Assembly: GCA_026636295.1 (NCBI GenBank) | Contig: CP089450.1 | Span: forward strand, 62,001 to 126,000 | Length of the DNA stretch: 64,000 nt | Origin: Medakamo hakoo | Lineage: Eukaryota; Chlorophyta; Trebouxiophyceae; Coccomyxaceae | Direction of reading: 5' to 3' | Part shown: positions 28,875 through 40,236 of the stretch, piece after piece | Layout of the letters: each line of letters starts with the position of its first letter | Numbering within the stretch: the first letter of the stretch is position 1 | Position numbers and translations under genes: made by a program | The notes under the pieces: model-generated | Database searches by the model: none | What the model saw: only the letters and a program-made list of their open reading frames with translations | What the model was told of the DNA's origin: nothing

Positions 28875-30413
28875 ATGCTGCTGCGCCCGGCCGGCCGCCC
28901 CGTCCCCGGTCTCCCGACTCCTGTCAGGCGTGGTGCGAGGCCTTGCTGTGCGGCGCACAAAGGCTGGCGGTCCGACACGCCCGCCACCAGCTTCCTGGCC
29001 GCCCTCCTGTCCGCCGCGACCATCCTCGCACCACCGCTCCCACCCCCGTCTGCCGCCGCCTTTGTCCCGCTCGAAGACCGGCCGCCGCCCGCCGCGGCCG
29101 AGCAGGCCGGCGGATCGGTCCGCTTCCTGGCATCCCCCAACCCTGAAGTCCGGGACGTCCAGACAGCCTTGGTTGAAGCGTGGGGCGTGCTGCGGGCCGA
29201 GTTTGTGGACGGCGACGCGGTGAGTGGCCCCGCCTGGGCGGCCGCGCTGCAACCGGCGCTGGACGCGACCTACGGCGCGGCGTCGGCCGACGCGGCCTGG
29301 GATGCCGTGGACGCGCTCGTGTCGTCTCTGAAAGACCCGTACACCCGGGTCCTGCGCCCCGGACCGGCCGCGTCCTCGTACGCGGCCGACCTGGCGGGCG
29401 CGGGCACCGGCCTGGGCATACAGCTCACGCCCGCGCGGGCGGGCGGGCGGGCCGGTCCCCCCCCGCCGCCCGCCACCGTCACTGTCGCGGCCGTCGTCCC
29501 CGGCTCGCCCGCCGACGCGGGCGGCGTGCGTCCAGGCGATGAGATCGTGGCTGTGAATGGCCGGCGTGCGGCAGCCTTGCCACCGCCCGCCTTGGCCGCC
29601 GCCCTCGCGGCCGAGGCGGAGGTGGAGGTCTGGCAGGCGGGCGCGGCCCGCACCCTCCACCTCGCGCCCGCGTCCGTCCCGCTCCACGCCGTCCAGTGGG
29701 CGACCATTCCGGGTGGCGTGGCGTACCTGCGCATCGCGGCCTTCAATGACTTGACGCCGGCCGACGTGTCTGCGGGGCTGGCCGCCCTGTTTGGCCGCCC
29801 TGGCGGCGGGCAGGCGGCACCGACCGCGCTGGTCGTCGACCTGCGCGACAACGCGGGCGGGTCGGTCGCGGCGGCCGTGGACGTGGCGGGGCAGCTGGTG
29901 GCGGTGGACGGGGCACAGCCACGCCCACCCCTGCTGGCCCGCGTCCGTGACGGCCGCGGCGGCGAAGAAGCCGTGCCGGTGCCGTCGCCGTCCACGCCGT
30001 CCGTCTGGAAGGCAGGCGGCCCCCGCCGCCCGCCCACGGCGGTCTTGATCAATGGCCGCACCGCGTCCTCCGCCGAGCTGCTGGCGGGCGCGCTCGGCGG
30101 CAACGGTGCCACGCTCGTCGGCGAACGGTCGTTTGGCAAAGGCCGCACCCAGCGCGCCGTGCCCCTGACCGGCGGCGCCCTGTTGGTCGTGTCCAACCGC
30201 ACGTTTGCGACGCCGGGCGGGGCGGGCGTGGATGGGAGCGGGGTGGCGCCGCGCGTGGTGTGCGTGCCGGCAGCGAGCGAGGCGGGCTTTTTCGTGAGCG
30301 GAGGAGGTGAGGGCAGTGACAGCGCCTTGGGTGAGAGCTTGTTGGGCGACCCGTGCGTGCGCCGGGCGGCGGGCGAGCTGGGCGTGGAGCTCCGGGCAGC
30401 GAGCGAGGAGTGA
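28875..30413 (+). CDS. C-terminal processing peptidase (S41), thylakoid-lumen CtpA type
   Basis: Intronless, 512 residues. S41 tail-specific peptidases trim C-termini; plastid CtpA matures the D1 protein of photosystem II. The N-terminus combines an Arg/Pro-rich transit part with a hydrophobic segment (SFLAALLSAATILAPPL) ending PSAAAF, as in lumenal bipartite signals. A PDZ domain follows (VAAVVPGSPADAGGVRPGDE). Catalytic residues are in place: Ser in NGRTASSAELLAGAL and Lys in GERSFGKGRTQ, with a supporting LVVDLRDNAGG. Which substrate it cleaves (D1 or another CtpA paralogue role) cannot be told. It runs toward the NOL11-like gene, with 48 bp between stops. Confidence 0.9.
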   Translation: MLLRPAGRPVPGLPTPVRRGARPCCAAHKGWRSDTPATSFLAALLSAATILAPPLPPPSAAAFVPLEDRPPPAAAEQAGGSVRFLASPNPEVRDVQTALVEAWGVLRAEFVDGDAVSGPAWAAALQPALDATYGAASADAAWDAVDALVSSLKDPYTRVLRPGPAASSYAADLAGAGTGLGIQLTPARAGGRAGPPPPPATVTVAAVVPGSPADAGGVRPGDEIVAVNGRRAAALPPPALAAALAAEAEVEVWQAGAARTLHLAPASVPLHAVQWATIPGGVAYLRIAAFNDLTPADVSAGLAALFGRPGGGQAAPTALVVDLRDNAGGSVAAAVDVAGQLVAVDGAQPRPPLLARVRDGRGGEEAVPVPSPSTPSVWKAGGPRRPPTAVLINGRTASSAELLAGALGGNGATLVGERSFGKGRTQRAVPLTGGALLVVSNRTFATPGGAGVDGSGVAPRVVCVPAASEAGFFVSGGGEGSDSALGESLLGDPCVRRAAGELGVELRAASEE

Positions 30414-30461
30414 TGTTAGCGCGCGGGCGGGATGGCATTTTTTTTACACGTGTTTTTTTCT

Positions 30462-33099
30462 TCACGCCGCGCCGCCCAAGTCCAGCAGTTCGACGGAATA
30501 CACCGTCGCCGCCGCAACCGCAACATCAGGCAGCGGCGCAGCTGCCGCAATGTGGGCCGCCGCCCCGGCCAGCGGCGCCAAGGCGGCCGCGTCTGCCGCT
30601 TCCGCCGTCGCGAGGGCGTGCAGGTCGCGCAGCGCGGCCGCGGCCGCACTGCCACCATCGCGTGCCGCCGCCGCGAGGGCGACCAGGTGCGCGTCCACGA
30701 GGGCCGACGCCCAGGCCGCCACGTCCGCGATGGTGGGCGTGACGAGTGGCGGAGGTGGGGGACAGCCCAGGGCGGGCGCGGCGGCCGCGGCAGAGGGCGG
30801 GGACAGGAGGCGCGCCCAGGTCGCCAGGTAAGCCGCCAGCGGCGGCGCGGCCGCCGGGACGAGCCGGCTCGCAGCCGCGGCCAACGCCGCCTCGTCGCGT
30901 GGGCCCGCAATCAGGCCGTGCAGGAGCAGCGCCGCGCCGTCAGACCCGCCAAAGCCGGCGTCGACGGCCGCCACGGCCGCGGCCGCCCGCAACCCGGCCC
31001 GGTCGCGCACGGGGCCGGCGGGCGCGCGCTCCGCGTCCGTGACCGCGCCCGCCGCGGTCTTGGACAGGCGGGCGCGCCAGGCTGCCAGCGCGGACGTGCG
31101 GCGCTTGGAACCTGCCGCGCCAGGCTCGCCCCACGCGCCGAGCAGGCAGGCCTCAATCAAGCGCGCGGCGTCCTCTGGCGGCAGGTCGGCCACGCGCAGC
31201 AGGGAGGCGACGAGCCCGGCCTCGCCCGCAGCGGCGGCGGCGGGGACGAGGCCCGCCGCGTCGGCCAGCGACGGCAGGGGCTGGGCGGCCAGGGCCCGCT
31301 TCACGGCCGGCCAGGCGCCCAGGGCGCCCGCCGCCGCCGCGCCGCGGGCGAGGACGTCGGCCGGCAGGGGGGCGGCGCCCGCCGCGTCGGCAAACGCGTC
31401 GGCGGCGGCGGTGATGGCGGACGCGGACGCGGTGCCGGTGGCGGCGTGGTCCCGGCGGGCGGCCGCGGCGGCTTGCAGGCGCGCGGCGGCCGCGGCCGCG
31501 GCCGCGACGGCCCGGCGCGCGGCGTCGGCGCCGGGCGCACCCCCGCCCAGGCCTGCCGCGTCCAGGGGCGTCGCCAGCGGGCAGGCGCCCAGACAGTCGT
31601 CTCCCGCTGCCTCGCCTCCGGGAAGGCCAGGCCCGGCCGACGTCACGTCCGCCCACGCCGGCTGGACGAGCGTGGCTGGCGGAGGAGTGGCGGGCGCGGC
31701 CCCGCCCTCCTCGGCGTCGCCGCCACCACCGCCCGCGGGCAGGGAACCGATGAGGGCGGCCAGCCCGGCCGGCGGCGCGTCCACGCGCGCGCTCACTGCT
31801 CCGCCGGGGCCAGCCAGCACGAGCGCGTGCTGGGCGTCGTCGTCGTCGTCGTCGTCGTCGGCGGCAGGCGGCGAGCGGGCGAGGTACAGCCGTCCCCCGC
31901 CCCCGCCGCCGGCGCCGCCGCCGCGGGGCGGCGAGGGCACCGCCGCGGGCGGCGCGCGCGGCGCGGCCAGCGGGCCGTCGACCGCCAGGACCGCGTGGCC
32001 GGTCGGGGTTGGGTAGGCGGCCAGGACGCCGCCGGACCCGTCGTCGACGAGGGCGATGCACGCGGACGAGGACGCGGCGTCGGGCGCGGGCGCGGCGGGC
32101 GCGGCGCGTTTCCGGCCCGCGCCCGCGCCCGCGGCCGTCGGCGGCGCAAAGCCGGGCAGGCGGCGCGTCACGGCCCGGCCCGGCCCACCCGGCACCAAGG
32201 GCGCCAGGCTCACGCTGCCGTCGCCCCACGCCAGGGCGAGGGTCGCCGGCCCCGTCCCGCACGCGGCGAGGAGGGCGGCGGACGACAGGGCCGCGCCTGG
32301 AGGCGGGCCGGCCACCTCCTCGTCCAAGGCTGGGCGGCCGTCCGCGCCGGTGAGGCTCACGCGCAGGCTGCCGCCTTTGGCACCGGCCGTCAGCACCGCC
32401 ACGGCCGTCGCGCTGGCCGCGGCTGTGATGACCGCACGCCGAGGCGCCGCGCCTTTCTTCCGGTGGGCCCGCCCTCCAGCAGCCGACGACAGCGGCGCGG
32501 CCGCGCCATCGTCCCAGACGACAAAGGCCGGGCCGCCGGGCGCCGCGACACAGGCCACCACTTTACCGGGCAGGGACACCACATCCGCTGTGGATGCCAG
32601 GGAACCCTCGGCCGCGGCCACGTCCCAGGTCAGCAGTGTGGAGGAGGAAGCAGGCGCGCCGTCGATGCCGCCGTCGGCGAGCGCGACGAGCCGGGAAGAC
32701 GGCGCGTCGTAGACGGCGGCGGTCAGTAAATCCGGTCCATCTGCGCCGGACCAGAGGCAGAGGAGGTCCTGGTTGTCGGTGTGGGGGTGGGGCTTGTGTG
32801 CGTGAGAGAGAGAGAGGGGCGCGGCGGGCGGGAGGCAGCGCCCTGCGGCGGCCGCCGAACAAACGCATTTGGGCCTAGCCGTCGCGAGGCGGCGTTTTCG
32901 TTTTTTTCGTGCCGCCCCGTCCGCTGCCCTCCCAAAAAAATACCTGTGCATCCGCGTCGTGCAGGCTCACACCCTCGCCCTTGACAGTGATGGCGAGGCG
33001 GCCGGACGGCAGCACAGCGGGCGGGCCCAGGAGCGGGCGCCCAGACGCGGGGTCGGCGCGGTGCAAGGCGGGAGAAGGTGAAGGGTCGTCGCCCGTCAT
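30462..33099 (-). CDS. NOL11-like nucleolar protein (U3 snoRNP / t-UTP)
   Basis: Two exons (33099-32944 and 32768-30462, phase 0) give 820 residues, Ala-rich throughout. NOL11 is a component of the SSU processome needed for rRNA transcription and early cleavages. Evidence is modest: an N-terminal beta-propeller-like region (AITVKGEGVSLHDADAQ|DLLCLWSGAD...LTAAVYDAPSSRLVALAD), an acidic stretch with eight Asp, and a C-terminal helical part. That part ends in a NOL11-like block (AWASALVDAHLVALAAA, LRDLHALATAEAADAAALAP, VYSVELLDL). The similarity was judged from memory, so another WD-repeat nucleolar family is possible. The single intron has CAG|GTATTT and AACCAG|GAC ends. The start ATG at 33099 lies just after an AGATCTG-containing leader. 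Confidence 0.5.
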
Positions 33100-33278
33100 C
33101 TTTGCCCGACAGATCTGAGTACTAATGAGAAGCTGGAGGGTGTGCGTCCGCGGAGAGAGGGACGTGGGCGGGCCCGTGTGTGGGGGTGCAGACCCGTGCC
33201 CGGGGCGCGACAAAAAAAGGAACAGTGAGGGGGACGGCGGCGGCGGCGGGCTCTTCAACCCTGCTCTCTCTCTTGTTT

Positions 33279-33279
<1 letters not shown>

Positions 33280-33312
<33 letters not shown>
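33280..33312. repeat. (CA)n dinucleotide microsatellite
   Basis: About 16 CA units on the plus strand, between the NOL11-like start and the membrane-protein stop. Confidence 0.95.
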
Positions 33313-33313
<1 letters not shown>

Positions 33314-33357
33314 AACAGCTCCCCCCCCCCCGCCACCTTCGAAAACAAACGCTCTTC

Positions 33358-34018
33358 TCAGTTGGGCGCTTTCGTCGGGTCCAGGCCCACGTTGTAGCAC
33401 AGCGCCAGGAAGGAGATGGCGGCGATGATGTAGCCGGCGGCGGCGCAGCGCGCGGCCGACGTGTGCGCGGGCGAGATGTGCTGGTTGGACACGTTCAGCA
33501 TCGTGTTGGAGCCCAGCATGGACAGGACGGCCGCGATGGCCGTCCACGACACCAGCGCCACGCGGGCCTGGCCGATGACGGACGACGCGAAGGCCAGCGC
33601 CAGGACGGCGCAGGTCACCAGCACGTACATCCAGACCCACCACTCGAGCCGGAACGCGGACGACGGGCCCAGGCGGGCCAGGTTGGCGGGCCCCCAAAAT
33701 TCGCCGATCGACTTGGAGGTGTTGACATAGTTTTGCAGGGCCGACAGGCCGGCCAGGATCAGGATCCAGCCGCAGAAGGCGGCGACGAGCCTGTTGTGGG
33801 GTGGGGTGGGGTGGGGGTCGGGGTGCGGCCGAGAGGGGTGGTGTGGGGGGCGCGCGGGCGCACAGCCCTCCCCCCCCCCCTCCCCCCCCTCCCACCCACC
33901 CACGCACGCACCAAAACATGGCGAAGGCGCTATTGACCGGCCCACCCAGGGCCGCGGTGCGAGGCGCGCGAGCCGCAGTCTTGGACGGCTGGCCGGCTTC
34001 GGCGGTGGCGGGCTGCAT
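33358..34018 (-). CDS. Four-helix membrane protein of unknown family
   Basis: Two exons (34018-33912 and 33790-33358, phase 2) encode 179 residues. The protein has a short soluble head (MQPATAEAGQPSKTAARAPR) and four hydrophobic helices: LVAAFCGWILILAGLSALQ; WWVWMYVLVTCAVLALAFA; VALVSWTAIAAVLSMLGS; AAGYIIAAISFLALCY. Between helices 1 and 2 is a soluble loop containing NTSKSIGEFWGPANLARLG, and before helix 4 a NVSNQHISPAHTS loop. The tail ends VGLDPTKAPN. The pattern is tetraspanner-like, without the Cys signatures of true tetraspanins. I do not recognise the family. The intron (33911-33791) is C-run-rich with a CAACAG acceptor. It lies in tandem between the NOL11-like and tRNase Z genes. Confidence 0.75.
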
Positions 34019-34150
34019 GGCCTGAGTTTTTTTGTGGGGCGGCGGAAGCTTTTTTTTTTTTGGGGGGGGGGCGGGTTGTGTGTGTGCGTGCGTGTGTCGT
34101 GTGTGTTGTCGCACACACCGTGTAGTGAAAAAAAAAAAACCACGGGGGCT

Positions 34151-36604
34151 CTACTCTTCCTTCTCCGTCCCGTCCCCGCCACCCTTCTCCTCCATCGCCT
34201 CAAACAAAATTCTGAGCGGCTGGCTCAGCGCGGGCAGCGCCACCGCGTCCGCCAGGTCCAGGCTCAGCAAGTCAAAGGCAATGCCGACGGACCCGCTCAA
34301 CCCGGGCTGGAGCAGCGGGATTTTGGGGTACCGCTGCGAAAAGTGGGTGAGCACCGTCCGCGCCGCGCCCGCGTCCACGCCCGCCTGCACAGCATCGCCC
34401 GTCGTCGAGTGTTTCTTGGCCACCGCTTCGGCGGCCAGGCCGTCCTCGAACGTGGCTTCGTGGACGAGCAGCGCCGCGCCGGCCGCCGCGGCCGCGACCG
34501 CGGGGCAGGGCCGGGTGTCGCCCGAGAACGCCAGGCGGGCGCGGGCGGGCGGTGGACGCCCCGCGGCCGGCCCGCCCTCGTCCACCCGCGCGTCCAGCAC
34601 CAAGCCAAACGCGTGCGCGCAGTGGTCGACGCGCACGGTGGCCAAGCGGTCAGACCGCAGGGCGGCCAGCGCGGCCGTCACGGCGTCCGCGTCGGCGCCC
34701 GCCGCCGGCGCTCTCCCGTCCTCCACGTCCGCGCAGTCCACAAAGTGGTAGGCCATCCCCTCATACAGGCGGGCGTACGCGGCCAGGACGCGGCGCAGCG
34801 GCCGCGGCCCGATGACGAGCAGCCGCGGCGGCGGGGGCGGGGGGGCCGGCGCGGGGCCCGCCCCGCCGCCCTCCCCCTCGTCCACCGCCGCCGCCGCCGC
34901 CGCCGCCCGGGCCAGCAACAGCCCCGGCAGGCCGGCGTGGTGGTCGGCGTGGATGTGCGAAATCCAGACGGCGGCCAGGCCACGCAGCGCGGCCCGCGTG
35001 CCGGCCGCGCCAAACCGCCGCCGCAGCTGGCCGAGCGTGCCCTCGCCGCAGTCCAGCAGCAGGCCCGCCGCCCCGCCGTCGACGCGGACGAGCGTGCCGG
35101 ACACGTTGCGGTACTTGGAGGGCAGGGCGGCACCCGTGCCCAAGAAGGTGATGGTCACAGCCCCGGGCGGGACGGCGGCCAGGGCGGGCGGGCGGGGGCC
35201 GGCGGCCGCGGCGTCCCACGCCGCCGCCGCGTCCGCCAGCAGCGGCCCGTGCTCCGCCCGGACGGCGGCTTGGATGGCGTCCACGTCCAGGCGAGGCGGG
35301 ACGGACGACTCGTCCACGCCCGCCTTGGACCGGGGGCGGAGGTGGCACCGGGTCAAGTTGCGGCCGGGCGTGCCGCCTGGGAGCAGGCCGGCCGCGGCGG
35401 CGCGCCCAGGACCCTCCCCTCCCTCGTCGTCGTCATACGCCGCCGCTACGCCCACCCGGTGCAGCGGGAACAGGCCCGGGTGGACCGTGTGCAGGCGGGC
35501 GGCCAGGGCAGCGGACGCTTGGAGGACGCCCTCCCCGCCCGTGGCGGCTTCGTTGACGAAGAGGTGGTCGACGGGCGAGGCGCCGCCGCCGCCGCCGCCG
35601 CCGCTACCACACCGCAGCGCAGCCGCAAACGCGGCGTACGCCGGCGTGCCGACCACGTCCGCGTGCGCGAGGTGAACGACAGCCGCCAGGTGGGGAGAGG
35701 CGGCCCAGCGCGCCAGGGCCCCGTCCGGAGACACGACCGCGTCCCGCAGCAGGGCGGCGTGCGCGCGGCCCGGCGCGTCGGCGACGATCGCGACCGGCCC
35801 GGGCGCGGCCGGCTGCACCACCTCGTCCGGTTGCACCCACCGTCCGTCGGCCGCCTGGACGGCCCTCCCGGCCTTGAGCTGGCCAAACAAGGGACCGGGG
35901 CGCACGCCCGCCGCGATGGCCGCGGCGGGCAGGAATTTGCCGGGGATGGGCGCGAGCTCGCAGACGTAGCAGAGGGCCAGGCTGGCCGGGTCGGGCGGCG
36001 GGCCGGGCGCGGGGCGGGCCCGCTTCCGCTGCGGTTCGCCGCCCACCTCGTCCGCGTCCTCGCCTCCCGACCCGCCAGTGACATCACCTCCCACGCTCTC
36101 TGCCTGCGGCGGCACCAGGAGGACGGGCGTGATGGTGACGACGCCGTCGTCGACGACGGGCGGCAGGGCGACCGCGCGGCCGGTCGGCGCGCCCTCCACG
36201 CCGCCGCCCACCTCGGCGGGCTCGATCGCGCTGACGCGCGTGTCCACGAACGTGCGCAGGGCGGACGCCAGCGCGGCCAAGCCGGGCGGGCCGACGACCC
36301 GGACCGGCGGCCCGCCGCGCCCCAAGTCCGCCAGGCTCATGCACAGGCCGGGCAGGCCGCCCGCCGCGTCGGGCGTGACGCGCGTCAGCAGCACGTCCGT
36401 CAGCCGGCCCAGGCGCACGCCGTGCTCCGTCGCGTACCGTTGAAAGCCTTCGCCCGCATTGAACAGGAGACGCCGGCGGTCGAAGAACAGCAGGGCCGAG
36501 GGGACGGCGTCGCCCGCGTCCGTGCCGGAGGCCAGGACTTGGACGTGGGCCGACGTGTTGACGTTGGGGTCAGACGGACCGGGCGCGGGGGCTGCGCGGC
36601 CCAT
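34151..36604 (-). CDS. ELAC2: Long-form tRNase Z
   Basis: Intronless, 817 residues, the size of eukaryotic long tRNase Z (ELAC2). It cleaves the 3' trailer of pre-tRNAs in nucleus and organelles. The N-terminal half is a degenerate beta-lactamase fold (FFDRRRLLFNAGEGFQRYAT, then LLTRVTPDAAGGLPG). The C-terminal half keeps the catalytic site: FLGTGAALPSKYRNVSGTLV, LLLDCGEGTLGQL, the metal-binding SHIHADHHAGL, LAFSGDTRPCP, LLVHEATFEDGL and LTHFSQRYP. Two Gly/Ala-rich insertions extend loops. The start at 36604 is the only ATG giving the conserved N-terminal strand. The tail is acidic (GTEKEE). It is divergent from the small coiled-coil gene at 36826. Confidence 0.95.
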   Translation of the reverse strand: MGRAAPAPGPSDPNVNTSAHVQVLASGTDAGDAVPSALLFFDRRRLLFNAGEGFQRYATEHGVRLGRLTDVLLTRVTPDAAGGLPGLCMSLADLGRGGPPVRVVGPPGLAALASALRTFVDTRVSAIEPAEVGGGVEGAPTGRAVALPPVVDDGVVTITPVLLVPPQAESVGGDVTGGSGGEDADEVGGEPQRKRARPAPGPPPDPASLALCYVCELAPIPGKFLPAAAIAAGVRPGPLFGQLKAGRAVQAADGRWVQPDEVVQPAAPGPVAIVADAPGRAHAALLRDAVVSPDGALARWAASPHLAAVVHLAHADVVGTPAYAAFAAALRCGSGGGGGGGASPVDHLFVNEAATGGEGVLQASAALAARLHTVHPGLFPLHRVGVAAAYDDDEGGEGPGRAAAAGLLPGGTPGRNLTRCHLRPRSKAGVDESSVPPRLDVDAIQAAVRAEHGPLLADAAAAWDAAAAGPRPPALAAVPPGAVTITFLGTGAALPSKYRNVSGTLVRVDGGAAGLLLDCGEGTLGQLRRRFGAAGTRAALRGLAAVWISHIHADHHAGLPGLLLARAAAAAAAVDEGEGGGAGPAPAPPPPPPRLLVIGPRPLRRVLAAYARLYEGMAYHFVDCADVEDGRAPAAGADADAVTAALAALRSDRLATVRVDHCAHAFGLVLDARVDEGGPAAGRPPPARARLAFSGDTRPCPAVAAAAAGAALLVHEATFEDGLAAEAVAKKHSTTGDAVQAGVDAGAARTVLTHFSQRYPKIPLLQPGLSGSVGIAFDLLSLDLADAVALPALSQPLRILFEAMEEKGGGDGTEKEE

Positions 36605-36825
36605 CCTTTTTTTTCGCGCGGGAGCACGGCCCTAGTCCCGCGTGTTTTGGGGTGGGGCAGGGGCGCTGGGTGTCAGAGACGGCTGTCGCAGTGACGGGAG
36701 AGGGCTGGGCGGGCTGCCTTCCGCCCGGCGACGCGTGAAAACGTCGTCGGCCCGAACCGGCGGCGGCCAAATGCGCAGTGACAAGCAAAACGGGGCAGGG
36801 CGCTCGCGCGTGCCCATTCCCCAAA

Positions 36826-37413
36826 ATGACACGCCCGTCTACCACCGCATCCTTGGAACGGGCCCTGGCCCAGGTGAGCGTCGAGGGCGAGACGAGCGAG
36901 CACCTACCTGACAACATGGCGCGGACGAGGCGTGTGCAGGGGATGAGAGCGCGCGTCTCCTCTCGCCCCCCGTGCGCTCTACGCGCCCGTCCCCCCCTGC
37001 GCACCGGTGTCCCCTCTCCACGGCCTCTGCCCCTCACGGCACTCTCCACACACACACACACTCAGATCGAAGCCGAGGCCGGCGGCCGCCCCGACACCGA
37101 AGCCCGGGCCGCTTTAGCCCACCTGAAATCCGTGCTGGCGCTCGCGGGCGCCGCAGGCGTGGCTGACGAGGACGGCGGCGGGTTGAGCGTCGGGCCGCGG
37201 CGGCGTGAAGCAGACGACGACGACGCGCCGTCGACAACCGTCGTCGACGCCGCCCTGGCCGCCCAGGTGGACGCGCTGAAATCTCGCCTAGAAGCCGTGG
37301 AAGCCGCGGTGCAGGGGTTGGACGGGCCCGCGAGGGAGTTGGTCGCGGCGGGGTTGAGGGATGCCGGGCTGGGGGGTGCGGGCGATGAGGGCGGCGGACG
37401 TGGGGGGCAGTGA
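36826..37413 (+). CDS. Small coiled-coil protein, unknown
   Basis: Two exons (36826-36873 and 37066-37413, phase 0) encode 131 residues. The first exon is MTRPSTTASLERALAQ. Exon 2 continues IEAEAGGRPDTEARAALAHL, an acidic patch (EADDDDAPST), then a heptad-like segment (DAALAAQVDALKSRLEAVEA) likely to form a short coiled coil. The tail is Gly-rich. Splice signals are CAG|GTGAGC and ACTCAG|ATC. I do not recognise it. Upstream ATG codons in the same frame (36778) are possible; 36826 was chosen because residues before it look like promoter DNA. Divergent from tRNase Z, 221 bp apart. Confidence 0.6.
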   Translation: MTRPSTTASLERALAQVSVEGETSEHLPDNMARTRRVQGMRARVSSRPPCALRARPPLRTGVPSPRPLPLTALSTHTHTQIEAEAGGRPDTEARAALAHLKSVLALAGAAGVADEDGGGLSVGPRRREADDDDAPSTTVVDAALAAQVDALKSRLEAVEAAVQGLDGPARELVAAGLRDAGLGGAGDEGGGRGGQ

Positions 37414-37599
37414 ACACCCCGCCCGCCCGCCCGCCCGGCCGGCCGGCCGTGTGTGCGGTGCAGGCATGTAGAAGCAAATGAAACGGCGGGCGCTGCTCCT
37501 TGTGCGCAGGCTCACAAACAAAAGGGGGAGGCCTCCCCTCCCCACCTCCACCCACCCACCACCACCCCCCTCTCATCCCCCCCCCCCCCTTTCCCTCGC

Positions 37600-39276
37600 T
37601 CACGACGCCCCGCCCGACAAGTCCAAAAACTTGGCCGCCGTGTTGACGTCCTTGTCGCCGCGACCAGAGCAGTTGACCACGACGGTCGCCCCGCCGGGCA
37701 GGCTCGGGCACAGCTCCTCCAGGTAGGCCAGGGCGTGCGACGTCTCCAGGGCGGGGATGATGCCCTCCAGGCGGGACAGGCGCACAAACGCGTCCAGCGC
37801 CGCCGTGTCCGTCACGGCGTGGTACTCGGCCCGGGCCGCGTCCTTCAGGTACGCGTGCTCGGGGCCGATGCCCGGGTAGTCCAGGCCGGCGGAGATGGAG
37901 TGCGGGTCGATGACCTGGCCCTCCCCGTCCTGGAGCAGGTAGGAGAACGAGCCGTGCAGGACGCCGGGCGAGCCGCGCGTCAGCGTCGCGGCGTGCTTGG
38001 CCGTGTCCACGCCCTCGCCGCCCGCCTCCACGCCGATCAGGCGCACGCCCGGCTCGTCCACAAACTCGTGGAACAGGCCCATGGCGTTGGACCCGCCGCC
38101 CACGCACGCCAGCAGGACGTCGGGCAGGCCGCCCAGCTGGGCCTCGCACTGGCCGCGCGCTTCCCGCCCGATCACCGCCTGGAAGTCGCGGACCATCATC
38201 GGGTACGGGTGCGGCCCGGCCGCCGACCCCAGGATGTAGTGCGTGGTCTCCACGTTGGTCACCCAGTCCCGGATGGCTTCCGACGTCGCGTCCTTCAGGG
38301 TGGCGGTGCCGGAGTGGACGGGCCGCACCTCCGCGCCCATGAGCCGCATGCGAAACACGTTGAGCGCCTGGCGCTCCATGTCCTTGGCGCCCATGTAGAT
38401 GATGCACGGCAGGCCGAACTTGGCGCAGACGGTGGCGGTGGCGACGCCGTGCTGGCCCGCGCCCGTCTCGGCGATGATGCGGGCCTTGCCCATGCGCTTG
38501 CACAGCAGGACCTGGCCGAGCGAGTTGTTGATCTTGTGCGCGCCCGTGTGGTTGAGGTCCTCCCGCTTCAGCCAGATTTCCGGGCGGGAGCCGTCCGGGC
38601 GGCGGTACCGTTCTGACAGGCGGTCGGCGTGGTACAGCGGGGACGGCCGGCCGACGTAGTCGCGCAGGATGGCGTCAAACTCGGCCTGGTGGGTGGGTGG
38701 GTGGGTGGGTGGGTGTGTGGGTGGAGGAGAGGGTGGGGTGGGTGTGGAGGTTTGAGAGAGCGGGGCGTGGGGGTCGGGGTCGGGAGGAACACGCGGCCCC
38801 GGCGCGTCTGCCCTCCTCCCCTCCTCGTGCGTCGCGCCCTTTCCCGTCGCCTCGGCGCGGGTGTCCGCGCGCGGCGCGAGACCAGCGCACCCTGCCCAAG
38901 CCGCCGGGCGGCGCTTCACTCGCGACGGTCACACCAGCGCGCCGCGGCCGCCAATTCAACTCCACTGGCGCCACACGCGCCCTCTCCCCTCCCCCCTCAC
39001 CTTGAACGCCGGGTCGGCCTGCGCCTTCTTGTACTCCTCCTCCAGCTCCGTCAGGGCGGCGATGAGCGTCTCTGGCACGTACTTGCCGCCGTACGCGCCG
39101 AACCGGCCGTCCGCGTCCGGGCGGGGCGGTGCGGACGTGGGCGCGGCGGACGCGGACGCGGCCGCGACGGCCGGCCGCGGACGGCTCGCGGACGCCATGA
39201 CCGGGCGGGCGGCGCGGGGCGCGGACGGGCGGCTGTGCAGCGGCGTCAGCTGGGACGACGCCAGCGCGCTGGCCAT
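37600..39276 (-). CDS. TSB1: Tryptophan synthase beta subunit, plastid
   Basis: Two exons (39276-39001 and 38685-37600, phase 0) encode 453 residues. It condenses indole with serine using pyridoxal phosphate, in the plastid. The first 50 residues ([20 protein letters not shown]...) are a Ser/Ala/Arg-rich transit peptide. Mature landmarks: [47 protein letters not shown] (with the PLP lysine), [30 protein letters not shown], the phosphate-binding [12 protein letters not shown], and the C-terminal [10 protein letters not shown]. The intron has a (GGGT)n-like run on the plus strand beside the acceptor. The gene is divergent from DHX37, 296 bp apart. Confidence 0.97.
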
Positions 39277-39572
39277 TGGTGGGGTGGGGAAGGGGGGGGG
39301 GGCGGCGGCGCGGGACAGGGGCCTCTGTGTGTGCCTCTTTTTCTTCGCCGATGCGAGTGTGTGTGCGACGCGGCGAGTCTAGCCGCGCCCGGCCTTCATT
39401 CTTGCTGTTCCGTCGCGGGAGGCACACTCCCCGCGCACCCCAGCGGGCCAGCGCGCCCTTTTCGCAGCCCAATCCAGAGACTGTGTGCACACGGCGGCTC
39501 TCACCGCAGCCTCATCCCGAAAGCCCGCGTGACGCCGCGAGAGGGCGGCCACTCCTGCCCGCCCTCGTCTCA

Positions 39573-40205
39573 ATGCCGCCGCGCTCGAAACGCCAGCGCA
39601 AAGCCCGCGCCGCCAACTCGCTGCGCGCCAAGAAAGCGCGAGCGGGTGGAAACGGGTTCACCGCTGCTGACTATGAGAGCGGAGGCGAGGATGAGGCCGT
39701 GGGCGTGAGTGGCGGCGGCGGCGAAGCTGACACCGTCGCGGCGGCGGCCGTCGTCGACGGCAGCGCCCGACCTTGCGGCGACGACGCCAACGCGGCCATC
39801 ATCCTGCCGTCGAAGAAGAAGAAGGGCGGCGCGGGCGGAGGCGCCGAGCCCGCCACTCCAGCTCTACCACCTCAACCCAAGCTGTCTAAAGCCGCGGCCC
39901 GCAAAGCCCGGCGCGTGGCCGAAGAGAAAGCCGCGCGGGCGGCGCGGGCGAGCGCTTTGGCGACGCTCGCCGCGGCCGCGCTCCCGCCCGCCGCCCGCGG
40001 CCTGCTCCACTCCACAGCCAGCCTGGGCCAGCGGGAGACCAAGGCGCAGCGGGTGAAGCGGGCTCTCGTGGCCGAGCGGTTGGGGCTGGGCGTGGACGGC
40101 TCGGACCTGCTGCGGGCGCGGCCAGAGGTGGAGGGCGCGCCGCCACCGCTGTCGCGCGGCGCGCACGCGCGCGCCGGCCGGCCGCCCTCTCCTCCGTCCG
40201 GCGCG

Positions 40206-40236
<31 letters not shown>
